The notes beneath the pieces were generated by a model that searched no databases, was not told the origin of the DNA, and worked only from the letters and a program-made list of their open reading frames with translations. DNA of 64,000 nucleotides, from positions 1,240,001 to 1,304,000 of the forward strand of contig NC_045145.1 in assembly GCF_008831285.2 (NCBI RefSeq), read 5' to 3'. The stretch comes from Nymphaea colorata. Lineage: Eukaryota; Streptophyta; Magnoliopsida; Nymphaeales; Nymphaeaceae. Shown here one piece after another: positions 21,743-33,451 of the stretch (within the stretch, counting starts at the first letter, position 1; each line of letters starts with the position of its first letter). Made by a program: the position numbers and the translations under genes.

Positions 21743-22381
21743 TTGACTTTCAATCTGAAAAAAGAAGAAAGGAGAAAAAGATGACTCAAAAATTAACGTG
21801 GTTCGGAAAATCCTACTCCATGACTCAGCCATCAATTCTTTGATGATCTGGTTCCCTTACTCAATACGATTTTATACATAGTTTGGATGAATTCAAATTT
21901 GAATTCAGTCAACCGTTTTCAATCGGATTACAGCCTCTCGCCTTGATTCTCTCCTTTTGTTCAACGTCATCCTTAAATCTCTCATTTTTATCAAGATCCA
22001 TTTTCCTCTCGTGCCCAATTTGTATCCTGCAATATTGGTGGCACCTGATTTTATGGAATGATGAGCTGCTATGTTACCATGATCTGAGACGTCGGCACTG
22101 GCTGGTGTGCGTTATCTTCTTGCCTGATTCGTTCCCCTTTAATATTGCTGATTTCTGATTTGGTGACGTTAAGATTGTTGATTACTGATTGGGGACGTTA
22201 CCATGAGCTGGTGCATTAGATGTGTTATCACTTTCATGCGCACAACCTGCCCATCGGCATCAGTGAAGGCATGTAAAACTTATTTTTATTGATGTTACCA
22301 ATATCAAGAGGCAGAACGCATCAGAGCTGCATGGGCTGTTTGCAGCAGATTTTTAGAAGGTTTTGAGTACAGCATTAAGTG
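21743..22381. other. Unassigned sequence left of the gap
   Basis: No gene recognised. The GAATTCAAATTTGAATTC palindrome near 21,888 is the only notable short structure. Confidence 0.4.
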
Positions 22382-22481
22382 NNNNNNNNNNNNNNNNNNN
22401 NNNNNNNNNNNNNNNNNNNNNNNNNNNNNNNNNNNNNNNNNNNNNNNNNNNNNNNNNNNNNNNNNNNNNNNNNNNNNNNNN
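22382..22481. other. Assembly gap, 100 N
   Basis: Exactly 100 undetermined bases, the conventional placeholder for a gap of unknown size. Distances and order across it should not be trusted. Confidence 0.99.
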
Positions 22482-23024
22482 CAGAGTCCACTACTAGGCG
22501 TCCGGTGTCGTCCTTCATTATGAACAACCACAACCCCTTTCCATTACAACAATAACGACTCTCACTCTGCCTCAAAATGTTAGTGCTATTTATGCCTGTG
22601 TTTAAAATCTGATAGTAGTAAAGGCAAGAAAAGTACACAGAGTGGTGATTGAAGGAGTGACGGTCGAAAAAAGGGGCAGAAAAAGAAGCTCTGCACTCCG
22701 GTTCTCAATTCATGGAATGAAATACATATAAAAATATATATTATATATATTTGTCAATTTTGGAAAATTGAATGGAATAATATATAAAAATAATTATGAA
22801 TAAAAATTTATTTAGCTTGAACCAGTGAGCTCGGTAAAGCTCTTCTCGAGATTGAAGCAGCAACATATGAGCCGACTTGATCTCGACTCCTCTTGTCAAA
22901 CCCAAGAACTAGTCTCCATATATTCCAATACAAACAACATAGCCCAGATGTTCCCTACCTTATTTTGAAGCAATCAAACATCATGCTGCCTCATGGTCTG
23001 ATCGTTGTGTCATAAGAACCGGTT

Positions 23025-23225
23025 CTAAATCAAGTCGACAATGTATGCTGCCAATTTGGTGAACCGGCCAATTCAATAGTGTAAATGATTTCGATGCAAA
23101 TCGCAAAAAAAAGAGGGAAAAATGAATGGAAGAATATAAAACTAATTAAGAATACAAATATTTTTATATCTATTAAGAAATTCATAAGGAAACACCAGGT
23201 CGAGTTGACCACCGAACAGAAGGTC
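23025..23225 (-). repeat. Interspersed ~280-bp repeat, copy 2
   Basis: Matches 885-1165 in the same orientation: CGACAATG.ATGCTGCCA.TTTGGT, then TTAAGAATA and GGTCGAGTTGACCACC. It is more diverged and carries small deletions. Confidence 0.5.
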
Positions 23226-24125
23226 GAGAAGGGTATAGACAAAATTGATGATGATATCTGGTTTTGTTCTGCTTCCTTGCAGACCGATTCCTTCATGGAA
23301 GATAGGATGGAAGAGCAAAGAGGTGATCATAGTTGCAGAAGTGAAAGTCCCTAGCCAACAGTTAAAGTTTGGAGTCATATTCACATAAAAACGTTGCTTT
23401 TAGTAAATTATACACAATTCAGTTGCCAAAATAAGATCTCATGAATTTGATCATATCTAAACAAATATTCTGATCGTAAGACTTTGTTCCATGATATTCT
23501 GATCCCGTGCATGGTAAGACTTTGTCCCTTTGGTCGTCTGTTTGCTCTTTGATCTCGAACGATCAGATCATCGCTCATCCTAGCCTTCACTTTCTTCTAA
23601 CTTTTCTATTCTCAAGCGATCCAAGAAGCTCGGTGGGCAAACCTCTGATCGGATACCAAAGGTCGTTCAGTTTTGAAATCTCTCCTATCTTAGATGTAAG
23701 ATAGAAACCTTGAACTCATCCTGGACAATCCTTGGAAAGTGCTCAATTAATTCGTAAATCCTGATTAACTCAGCTCATCATTTGAAATATTCCTTCGCAA
23801 ACCTCTCAGAAATAAAATAAGTTGTTGTCTTTGCCGACAACTGCAGGCATCTTTGTCGGTGCATGCTTCATTCTTCCGTGCAGAAAATCTTGACCAAACA
23901 ATGCTTCCAAAAAGCCAATGCATAAATGATTGACCTGAAAAAGCTCTGAACCGAAGCACAAATAACTCACAAAGCTTGCTTGGCTATGTGACTGACAAAG
24001 TAAGGAAAGAGAATATGGCGTTGGAATCTTCTAATATCTTCAAAGTGTTGACGTTCCAATCCCATGGGCTTTATATGCTGCACGCTTCAGTTGCCCAATT
24101 GAAAGGCTAGCAGACAATGTTGAAG
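23226..24125. other. Unassigned intergenic region
   Basis: I see no recognisable gene, transposon end or RNA. Short open frames here are below 90 codons and mutually overlapping. Confidence 0.45.
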
Positions 24126-24129
24126 GCAC

Positions 24130-24277
24130 GTTTCACTTTTTATATTTGATATTAAAAATTTATTTTATAATTTAAAAAATATTTTTTGTTATAATCAGGC
24201 CGGGGCAGGCCAAACCACCGGGCCCGACCAGGCCCGGTACCGGTACCCGGTGGCGACCCAGCCGACACCCAGGTCTA
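24130..24277. mobile_element. GC-rich hAT-like element, one-ended copy
   Basis: The right end, read in reverse, is TAGACCTGGGTGTCGGCTGG, matching the termini of the elements at 3389 and 10,748. An AT-rich core precedes the GC-rich end. The left terminus is missing. Confidence 0.55.
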
Positions 24278-24884
24278 ACTATGAGGAGAGAGCCTTTTAA
24301 AAGTCAAACAGATGGCATGCGTATAATAGACTGTATTAAGATACATTAAGATATGAACCAAAGGTCTTAACACGTGTTTCATGAATTTGTGACACATTTA
24401 TAAACGGATAGGTATGAACCAGCGGTGTACGTGCCCATCTTTTTCGAACGAGTCCAATATTAATGGGATTTGTTAAGTCAACATCTTATCAATAAATTAG
24501 AAGTTGGTAGTCCGAACCTTTCGAGCACAAGCTGCCCATCCATTGGCTTGTTCTCGGTTAAGGATTAGTTGAGCTGCAAAGTGGGTTCAGGCGGCCTTGC
24601 TAGCAGTAAATGACCTTGACTCGGTCTGGTCACTCGTTCTCACCAACAAACGGGACTGTGACAAATCACACTTCGTGGTGGCAACGATTATAAATACACA
24701 TATAAACAGACATATACCATTATTGACAGCAGGACTATTGGAAAATATTGCAAAGCTGACATTAATATAGTTATAAATTATGTAATTTATTTCATGAAAA
24801 TGGGAAGATGCATTACCCAATTATCTTGCATAATAAGTCCTTATGAAGTTAACAATTATAATCTTGGGTACTAAGTTCTTATGA

Positions 24885-25600
24885 ATCTGATTTTTTTCCT
24901 CATCCAAAACTGACCAAACTCAGATTTCATAATTGAATCTGATCTAAATCCATTTTTCTCATCATATTCTGAATATGAAATCAGATGTCACAATAAGAAT
25001 CCAACCCGATTCCTATTTTTATCTTCATATTTGAATTTGAATCTAAATCTATATTTTGAACTGAATCTGGCTGATTTACAGACTAGCATTGAATATAGAA
25101 TTTTTATTTAAATTAAGTCCCGTCTGGTTCTGATCGGATACTTTCGTGTATTGGAATGTGAATCTGAATTCGACTGGATATTTTTATATAACTAAATCTG
25201 AATCCGTTCAGATATTTATGCATATTTGAATCTAAATCTAATCGGATGTCATTTCTTAATTTAAAATCCTATCTGATTTTTTAGTTGATTAGTAAATTTT
25301 TTTCTTCATGCAAATGTTTTTGGAGCAGTTAGCTTGGACAGTCAATTTAAATCAGACATATCGACTTAGGTTGATGCTTCCCCACTCCAACTGACATGTT
25401 GCACCATTATAAACAGGGGACGAGTCCATTTGTGTGTGTCAAGTGGATAGAGCTGTAAAACGAGTAAAGCCAACTCAAGCTCGACTCAAATTTTCTCTGT
25501 TAAGCTCAAGCTTAACTCAAAACTCACGATTATAAACAAGTCAAGTTTGGGTTTCATAAAATTGATTTAATTGAACTTGAGCAAACCATTTATCTATGCA
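24885..25600 (-). repeat. Inverted copy of the 59.9-60.7 kb repeat block
   Basis: The reverse complement of this block aligns with about 59,935-60,665. Shared features include the ATCCGA/GAATCTG-rich DNA-transposon-like part and, at 25,447 onward, a hAT-like end TAGAGCTGTAAAACGAG. That end is preceded by CAAGTGGA, the reverse complement of the target duplication seen at 59,760. The block therefore spread after the hAT-like insertion. It contains no gene. Confidence 0.7.
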
Positions 25601-26360
25601 TTGAAGAACTGACCTCAGAATGGTGACAATTTGTCCGTGGAACTTGTCTTGCATAAGTTGTTCTTACTCATGCTAAGTCAATAAATCAAATACCCAAGTT
25701 ACCCCAGCACTCAAGTCAATGGTCCACGTGCCAAATTACCCAAGTTTGAAGAGGAAAGATGCCCTTAAGATCTTCTATGAATCTCACTCGGTGGTGTTCT
25801 ACGACACGAACGGAGCAGGCTTCACGAATTTCTGCTTTGATAATAAGAATATCACCGTCAAGCTCTCCTCAGATAAAACAGAGAAATAGCTCAAAGCGCG
25901 TCCAAAAAAAAACCACCTCATTACAGTCTGACAGCCCCTAATTCTGTTTCCTCCCTCTTTCCTCCACTGGAGACCTCTTTTGCCATCTTAAATCAGAGAA
26001 GAAGCCAAAGCCTTTGAACAGAAGCAAATATGACTGCCTGAGTTTGTGACTCAGTGAAGGGTTGAGAGAACTGCTGTCCAGCTGAACTTGTAGGCTGTGA
26101 ACAGGAGTGCCGAGAGGAGATTTCTGGATATGATTCGTAGGATCTGCAAGGGCTCATCATTGACATCCGCAGCAGAGAAATTCAGTCGACCCTGAGAAAT
26201 TTGCTGGAGACGAAGGTGTATCAGGCTGCAGAGAGGAAGGCCGGCACTGATTTGTTGTCTGAAGATTATTCCAATTCCAGGTGTCTGAAGAACCTCTCTA
26301 CAAAAGATTGGATTTTTTGGAGTCAACGGAAGGGAGCAGTCGATTTTCCTCTCTCGTTTT
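25601..26360 (-). other. Unassigned sequence beside copia-type PBS
   Basis: The part from about 26,130 to 26,360 matches, in inverted orientation, 62,497-62,690. It should be the leader just inside the LTR at 26,373. No gag frame is recognisable. The rest shows nothing I can assign. Confidence 0.45.
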
Positions 26361-26372
26361 GCTCTGATACCA
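26361..26372 (-). other. Primer-binding site, initiator-Met tRNA type
   Basis: On the minus strand this reads TGGTATCAGAGC, the standard plant copia primer-binding site complementary to initiator methionine tRNA. It follows directly on the LTR end TTTTCTCA. Confidence 0.85.
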
Positions 26373-26757
26373 TGAGAAAAGAGAAGAAAACAGAGAAAGC
26401 GTGAAGATAAAGCTGGAGAGAACTTGTTTTTATTGGTTCCTTTGACCAACATATATAGTAAAAAAAAAGGTTATGGCTTACAAGATTTTTGGTATACATG
26501 ACCATGATAATACACAATTTCTATCTCTAAAAAACTAAAGCTGCTTCCCAATTACAATTTGGAAGAAATTAAATAAAGGCACAATGAATATTTCAATTTG
26601 TTCTTTAAGTTGTCAGTGCCACACGACTTTCTTCCTCTTGCTATTATATGGTGAATGTTCGTCGATTTTAATTGGTCTAAAATTCTGTTTATGCTGAAAT
26701 AGATAAATGTTCATTTTTTTTTGGGTTCTAAAAAAAAATTGTTGCATAACAATAACA
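26373..26757 (-). mobile_element. Copia-type LTR, left copy
   Basis: The 385-bp minus-strand LTR starts TGTTATTGTTATGCAACAAT and ends TTTTCTCA, followed by the Met-tRNA primer-binding site. A promoter-like TACTATATATG stretch and CAATAAAAACAAG lie near its 3' side. Partial copies are at 62,282-62,484 and 63,320-63,701. No gag-pol is attached. It sits about 135 bp upstream of the start codon of the unrecognised gene at 26,892, pointing away from it. Confidence 0.75.
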
Positions 26758-26891
26758 GATTTTGACAAGAGATCTAATCCTTTTTTCTTGACACTTTGTT
26801 TATCACCCAGGATTTGCGTAATTATCTTACCTAAAATGGTCTGGCCTGTTCCTATATATTGAGAGTCCATCTTCCTCAAGAACATCAGAGA

Positions 26892-27480
26892 ATGAATAAA
26901 GAGAGCGCTCCCTTCCCGTGGATGTAGGCATCAAGATGCCCAACCACAACCAGGTACATGCTTCAGTTTTTTTTTCCATGTTTTAACACTTCTTCCATTG
27001 GAGGCTGGTAGAGTGTGCATGCATTTGCTTAGTTATATCTGCACTAGCATATGTGATGTGGTTCTAATAGTTCATTCTCACGCCTATGTGGTTCAGCTTG
27101 CACACGGGAAGCAGGAGCTGCGGCGGTGCCTCAGAGGAACAAGCCCGAAGTATGGTTTAAGAAAACACTGTTGTTACTAGGCCTACTGAAGCATGATAAC
27201 CATTCATACTTCGCGACAAATTATGAAACCGGTGACATTTTCAAAGAATTGATTTGTGCCTTTGCATTTGGGCAGGTCAGCAGACCTAAGGTGAGCACTC
27301 AAGGATTAAGCACACCTAGGGAGTGATGCCAAGCGAAGAGGAAAAGAAGATAATGCCTGAGACGGAGGAATTCGAGGCCATGGTGGATGCGGTTATCAAT
27401 CCCAATGCTGATGTGGCCTGCAACAAGCGAAGGCTACCCGTCTTTGTGGCTCTAACGGATCCCACTCGAAGGGAGATTTG
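26892..27480 (+). pseudogene. Unrecognised small gene, left copy
   Basis: I do not recognise this gene. It was found by comparison with the inverted copy at 61,575-62,145. Exon 1 starts at ATG 26,892 (MNKESAPFP, then KMPNHNQ in a shifted frame) and ends at CAG before GTACATG. The second block follows a TTCAG acceptor at about 27,097 and reads AHGKQELR before a one-base loss relative to the other copy. The third block (about 27,287-27,480) reads VSTQGLSTP, then EEEKK, EEFEAMVDAVIN and PVFVALTDPTRRE, with a frameshift at a TGA near 27,325. A TATATATTG box lies about 40 bp before the ATG. Conservation between copies of codon-like blocks and splice-like edges argues that it was once a gene. Its product and function are unknown. 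Confidence 0.45.
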
Positions 27481-27536
27481 GCTTAAAGGGGCGTCCGAGC
27501 CTTATCAGCACACTAGCTTGACCAACATTGCCTTAC

Positions 27537-27815
27537 CAACTCGAACTCCTCTTTTGAGTCTCACCACCCCTTCCTCCCTCTCTCTTATACGTTTTCTGTA
27601 TTCCTTTATTGTTTTTGAAATTTTTGCCAAAATCATTTACAATTTGTCACAAAATTATATGTTCTCTCTCTCTTCTACCTCTTTATCTAGATATCATGCC
27701 TTTCCAAGTATCGTAAGCAAAAGAATTGGAACTGCCTCGTCATTCACTTGGTAAGATGGATATACTTTAAATGTCATTTTCCATCCTGATCACATGTCTA
27801 ATTGAACCGTTCAAA
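27537..27815 (-). repeat. Repeat X, left copy
   Basis: In reverse this matches 61,231-61,490 and 43,272-43,450, sharing ATCTTACCAAGTGA, GGCA.TTCCAATTCTTTTGCT and CAATAAAGGAATACAGAAAA. It lies directly behind the third block of the unrecognised gene. Confidence 0.6.
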
Positions 27816-27839
27816 AAAAAAAAAAGATATGAGAAAAAA

Positions 27840-28600
27840 ATTAATCTCTGATTAAGAAATAACATCCGACTGGATTCAGATTCAGATTCTGATGTATATA
27901 AGTATCGCATCGGATACGTATTCAGTTCAGATTTAGTTTTAAGTAATTACTCATATCCAAAAGGCCACAACCCAAATATGGAACCATTTCACAAGCTCCA
28001 GCATGCTGGTACGTACGCAATTTTGGGTATTGCTGGGCCACGGCAAAAGTTGAAGTTATTCGGCTACCTGCTCATTAAGAACAACGTGAACAGTTGTCAC
28101 CCATACCCTTGGAGAAGTTGGGATGACTCCAGAGAAGACTGACCTTATTTTCTTGAAAATCAATGGACCTAAATACAAAAAATAAAAATGAAAATATTTG
28201 AAATAAAATATATATTAACCGTCTGTCGGTTTTGAGCTCCGAAACAAGTGAAAAAAAGTCATATCCAAATTTGAACCTGAAATCAGATTCCACAAACTGA
28301 ATCTGATCCGAATGTAATTTTTTTCCTCATCCAAAATCAGATTTCATAATTTGAATCTGATCTAAATCCATTTTTTTCTCATCCTATTTTTATATTTGAA
28401 TCTGAATCCAAAATTTGAACTGAATCTCACTGATTTACAAAATATATGAGCATTGAATATAGAATATTATTTAAAACTAAGTCCGATCTGGGTCTGATTG
28501 GATATTTTGTGTTTCTGAATCTGAATCAATTGGACATTTTGTATAACTGAATCCGTATCGGATTGGATATTTATACATATTTGAATTCACTTTGGTTATC
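27840..28600 (-). repeat. ATCCGA/GAATCTG-rich DNA-transposon-like repeats
   Basis: Two motif-rich parts (about 27,850-27,960 and 28,240-28,595) are related to 60,880-61,190 and 60,185-60,665. They are composed of degenerate GAATCTGATC motifs. No terminal duplication was identified. Confidence 0.5.
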
Positions 28601-29000
28601 GTGAGTTCAGTGTACCCTCCCAGATTTTGAGAAATGTAAATTAAGTTACTCTTTGGCAGTCAAGAAAAAGAAAAAGAAAATCATTTTGGCCCCTTCAAAA
28701 ATTTTTGAAAACAAAATGGCTTTAGTGACATCTGTTGGAGTGTTGAGTCTGATCCATACTTGATAGCCTTCCCTAATTTCTGTAAGAGTATTTATGTAAT
28801 TTTTTATTTTGTGGAAATAGCTTTGTTCAGCATTTAGCTTGTACTTTGTTATTTTTTTCTGATAGTGGAAATAGCTTTGTGTGGACGTAAAAAAACGTTG
28901 TTTTCAAACCACGTAAAATCTTTGTGTGTTCTTACTATGTCTTTCTTTTCTTCTGATTCAATTTTCTTGGTGTGTTAAGAAAGTGAGAGAGAAAGAGAGA

Positions 29001-29340
29001 GCCAAGTTTCTAACAACAGTTGGTCCTAGAGTGTTTGTTGGCCATCTTCTGAAGGAAAGCAATGGTACTGCAACTGAAAGATCAGCTGCTTGGAATGATC
29101 TGTTGGCGATGATCATGGAGATAGGGCTGTCATGTTCAAGGGAGTCTACAATTGTAAGAATGGACATGAAAGAGAGAGCCAAGTTTCTAACAACAGTTGG
29201 TCCTAGAGTGTTTGTTGGCCATCTTCTGAAGGAAAGCAATGGTACTGCAACTGAAAGATCAGCTGCTTGGAATGATCTGTTGGTGATGATCATGGAGATA
29301 GGGCTGTCATGTTCAAGGGAGTCTACAATCGTTGATGAAT
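29001..29340 (+). pseudogene. RLK terminal-exon fragment in 177-bp tandem duplication
   Basis: Two in-frame units (29,001-29,177 and from 29,178) each read FLTTVGPRVFVGHLLKESNG, then ATERSAAWNDLL, MIMEIGLSCSRES. The first unit ends in VRMDMKE. The family exon reads HLLNESNTTPTERSAAMNDL and EIGLSCSRxxPxERMDMKEV, so this is the last third of the kinase C-lobe exon. Its upstream part (GKVS, DVYSYG) is gone, replaced by unrelated FLTTVGPRVFV coding. The duplicated length is 59 codons, so the frame is kept. The second unit ends at TTGATGAATGA. With no other exon nearby it is a fragment, not a gene. Confidence 0.75.
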
Positions 29341-29520
29341 GAGATCGAAGGTTGTCAACTCGACATGTTGTTTCGTTATGCATTTCTTACTAGTTATAAA
29401 AGCTTTTTTCTTTATTATAATCAATTTTTATATTCTTTAGTTCATTTTTCTGAAAGAAAATTTGAATTTTCAAATTTTGTTTTTTGCTGATTTGCGTCTA
29501 AATCCTTTAGATTATATATT
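29335..29520 (+). repeat. Interspersed ~280-bp repeat, copy 3
   Basis: GAGATCGAAGGTTGTCAACTCGACATG followed by CGTTATGCATTTCTTACTAG matches the reverse of 885-1165. It continues directly from the RLK fragment. Confidence 0.6.
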
Positions 29521-29529
29521 ATATATACA

Positions 29530-30590
29530 AAATTATATTATACATTGTGGGAGATCGTATTTTACTGTAATGCTGAAACTTATATGATATTTAAATTACA
29601 ATATCTTTAAAGTTATATATATATTTTTTTCAGTTTAGAAAAGTTTGCAAGTCATGCTTTTCATATTATTCTTTTTGCAATTTCATGTTCACCTATTTCC
29701 TTTTTTAAAACCATATAAAAACTAACGAAAAATATGGATTATAAAACGCCGCTTAGAGCTATTTTCTTTTTCATTAAATACAAGATGATGTTTTATTGTA
29801 TTTTGGTACTTCTTATTTGTTAGCGATGGAGATGAGGTAATTATAAGGAACAACTATTGGACAGGCAGAGTCATGGTGGTGAAAAAAATTGAGGGCTATA
29901 ATGGAGGCTGTGAAGGTTGAAAGGCTGTAGGATGCTATACAGGCAGCTGTCGTTTACACAACAACGATAGTTGGCCATGGGATGTGGAGGGCGCGTGGGG
30001 GCACAAAATGTTGGGCATTTGATAATCATATTATAACTCTCATTTTCTCTCTCTCTCTCTCACTATATATATATATATATATGTATGTATATAATATATA
30101 CAAGTGGGACGTGAGCGTAATTAACTATGACCCCGTTAGAACGCGTGGCTTTATGGAGTTAGCGCTGTCAACGGGTTGGATCTGGCCCAGATCATTAAAT
30201 CTGAATATTGAAAAATAAAAAAAGATATAAGTTAGATTGGGTCTCAATTTGATTAACCCAAATAAATCAGATCCAACCGGATATAAGAAAATTTGACTCC
30301 TTAAAAACCAAGAACTGGCCATCGTAGTCCGTCTGACTGCGACCTTTGAAAATTCATCTTTTGAAATGAGTGGATAAAGTTACACCAACTTCCATGTGCT
30401 GGTTATCCGTGAATTAACATTTGTTGTTAATCAGCACAAAATATGAAAATATTCTTAGAAAAAAAAAAACTATATAGATAAAAAAAAAACTTTTTAAAAA
30501 AAGATGACAATCAAATGATTAATAAAAAAATAATTTTGTTAAACACAGATAACTAGATCAAATTGATTTAGCATAAATTTGAACGAACCA
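29530..30590. other. Unassigned AT-rich intergenic region
   Basis: No gene seen. It includes CT and AT microsatellites at about 30,046-30,082 and long A runs at 30,460-30,510. Confidence 0.5.
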
Positions 30591-30599
30591 GCCGATTCA

Positions 30600-31108
30600 A
30601 GTATTTTTTGGAAAAAAAATGCCACACCAAAGAAACGCTTTTTTCCAGTTTTTTTTTCTCTTTTACCCTTTTAGACATTTTTTCATACTTTTTATTGCTA
30701 AACTGCTCGTTTCTAACTTCTACTTTTAAATTTTACCCTATTTTTAAAACATTTACCACATTTTTCCTGTTTTCTCCATGCTAACCATTTATATGATAGA
30801 AAAACCTCACCATTTAAAAGGCAGAAAGCATATCTGTGACTATGGTCGAAATCAGTTCGGGATATTTGGGGAAAAAAGAAGTTCAATTGATAACTTTGAT
30901 TTGGGATTGAATAGAGTTGAAAGTGGTAAAGGGAAACAAGAAAGAGTCTCATTGATGCAATTATCAGCCGTGCCTCTTAATTTGGAAATATGAAGCAATG
31001 CGTTCCAAAGCAGTTAAGACCCGAGCCTTCTACCACTTGAAAAAAGAAAAGGACAAATTTTCTGGAAGAGAATCTATACATAAATTGAAGACCTTGAATT
31101 TTCTCATG
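30600..31108 (+). other. 5' flank of RLK copy E, shared with copies C and D
   Basis: This aligns in reverse with 51,200-51,750 and 56,140-56,800. Shared landmarks include AGTTTTTTTTTCTC-type runs, CTTTGATTTGGGA(C/T)TGAAT and CATTTAAAAGGC. No gene is present. Confidence 0.6.
31074..31090 (+). promoter_or_regulatory. Candidate TATA-like motif of RLK copy E
   Basis: CTATACATAAATTGAAG lies shortly before the start codon and is conserved in the flanks of copies C (reverse of 51,214-51,230) and D (reverse of 56,154-56,170). The role is inferred from position and conservation only. Confidence 0.3.
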
Positions 31109-31109
31109 C

Positions 31110-31915
31110 ATGTTCTGCATAACAAATTGGATAGGCATGGCAACCACCGGTCGGTCACCTCAGCCGCTCGTCTTTCTTTTTGTTTTTCCTCCTTCACCTT
31201 GATTGTGGTTCTTGGCCAAAGGGAGGTGCCCTCCGCCCTTGATTCTCTGAGCAACGTGACTGATCAATTCGCATTGCTATCTTTCAAATCCCTTGTCACT
31301 AAAGACTCTCATAACGTGTTATCAAATTGAAATTCCAACATCTCTTTCTGTGACTGGAATGGAGTTTCATGCGGATGTGGTTCACCAAGGGTAGTTGGTC
31401 TGAACCTCTCCAAAAGGCACTTGAAGGTACTCTCTCTCCATACATCAGCAATCTCTCCTTCTTACAAGTTCTTGATCTTACAAATGATAGTTTCCATGGT
31501 CATCTTCCCATTGATTTTAGTCTCCTCTCTCAGTTAGAAAATCTATCTATAAGAAAAAACAATTTTGAGGGGTTGATGCCACAAACACTGAGCCATTGCC
31601 AAGGTCTCCAAATACTGTCAGCTCGAGATAACCAATTCTATGGAAGCATTCCGGAGTTCCTAGGCAGTTTGCTGGAACTCAAGCGCATAAACCTTTATGG
31701 TAATAGGCTCATGGGAACCATTCCAGTCACTTTTGCCAACATCTCAAAACTGGAGTGCCTTAATATTGGTCAAAATCATGTGTACGGGAACATTCCTTCT
31801 AAGTTGAGAAGATTAACCCACTTAACATTATTTAATGTGGAAATGAACAATCTAACTGGTACACTGCCTAGAGCTTGTTTAACCCTTTTGCTATTGAGTT
31901 TTTGAGTTTCATGAC
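31110..31915 (+). pseudogene. LRR-RLK copy E, N-terminal half cut by a retrotransposon
   Basis: By alignment with copy D the start codon is ATG at 31,110 or 31,137. A hydrophobic signal peptide (FCFSSFTLIVVLG) and an LRR N-terminal cap (QFALLSFKSLVTKD) follow, then LRRs such as NLSFLQVLDLTNDSFHGHLP, NNFEGLMPQTL and LELKRINLYGNRLMGTIP. Defects: a one-base loss inside the signal peptide, a TGA in place of the conserved tryptophan of LSNW near 31,328, and a frameshift near 31,418. At 31,916 the LRR sequence stops mid-gene at the first base of LTR 3. The remaining LRRs, membrane span and kinase are not found to the right of the element. Confidence 0.8.
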
Positions 31916-33451
31916 TGTTTGATCCCAAATTTTTGGTTGGTTTTGGAGTGCTCTAGAAAAATGAGGTTTTGTTTTGAAATAGGAAAGAAAGAGACTCGCC
32001 CATCGGTACGAGGATCGACCGTTCCCGGTGCTTTACTGGAGTAATCAATCTAAGGGCTACGTTCATCATTGATGCATTTCGGTTTAACTTAAACATCCTT
32101 TTGATTCTATATGCGGTGTTGAAAATATTGAAAGTTTGAAGTTTCAAACTTTTGAAAAGATTCTTGAAAAGTTGCTTGAAAATGTCTCTTAAGACTTTAA
32201 GTACGTTTGAAATTTTGCTCTAATTCGTTACCACCTAGTTAGAGCCTCATCTCATCTTGCTTAAGTTCTTTTGGAGAGGTGTTTGTGATCATAAGTGAAA
32301 TAAAGTGGTTGGAATGTATGAATGCATTGATACTATAAGATTAGAAAGAAAAATCATTCATTTCTACCATAAATTCATCGAAGATTTTTGTTTTGATGAA
32401 TATCATATATAAGAAGGAAAAGTTTTTGAAAATGGATTGGGGTTCTAGACCATCAAGCATGATTCCAATATTGGTCATTATTTGGTTTATGGTCTTAATG
32501 AAGTTGGTAAATAAAAAGATCATGAGAGGAGAATGTTAAAAAGAATACAAGAGATAAAACACTATCATGAAAAGAAAGAGAGAGCGATAGAGAAACACAT
32601 TTCTATATGTGTACATACTATCACATATACACATATACGAAAGCTTGAGAGAAAAAGATGTATTGATTTGAAGAGAGATAGAGGATTTAAAGAAAAAGAA
32701 AAATATACATATGTATATATGGGTATGTATAAGAAATTTCATAAGGGAAGATATTTGTCTTGAAAAGAAGAATAAAATATTCTAAAGAGTGGAAATAGAG
32801 CACATGTGCACACGCATTCATGCGCGTATGAAAATTTATAAAATGGAAAGTGAAAGCATAGAGAGAGAAAAATGGGGGGATCATCATGTGTGCATAGATT
32901 TATATAACATGTATATACATACGTGCCTTTACAAGATGAGAAATCAATGAATAACCAAAAATCTCATGCAAGAGTCTATGCTAAGTCTCTAAGGCCGCAT
33001 TAGAAAGTTTGTTTTGAAAATGTTTTAGAAAATATGATTTATATATAAACATAGAATATTATTACTTAGTTTGCTACAAGGGATATATTTCTTGGGTACG
33101 GAAGAAAACAAGCAATACGACGAGGTACTCATTAAGGTTCCAAATGGGGTGATTAGGAAGGAAACTAGCGCAAAATGACAAGCAAATGCATATTAACATG
33201 TACATTTTCGTGAGGGTTTTCTCAGGTTGGACAAGTCCCAACCTCAAAAATTAATATGAAGATTAAGATAAAGAACCCCAAACCACACTCTCTTTCCCAC
33301 CATACATTCACATATAAATGAAAAACCAAGCAACTTTGCATGGATAATATATAGACAATATTCAAGGAAGAAAGAGAGAGGGAGAGAAGAGAGAGAGAGA
33401 GAGAACAAGAGAGAGAAAGGTTCAACTAGGAGGGAGGCATAATGTAACTAT

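Noticed and set aside
22304-22638. Open frames spanning the N run
   Set aside because: They are open only because undetermined bases contain no stops.
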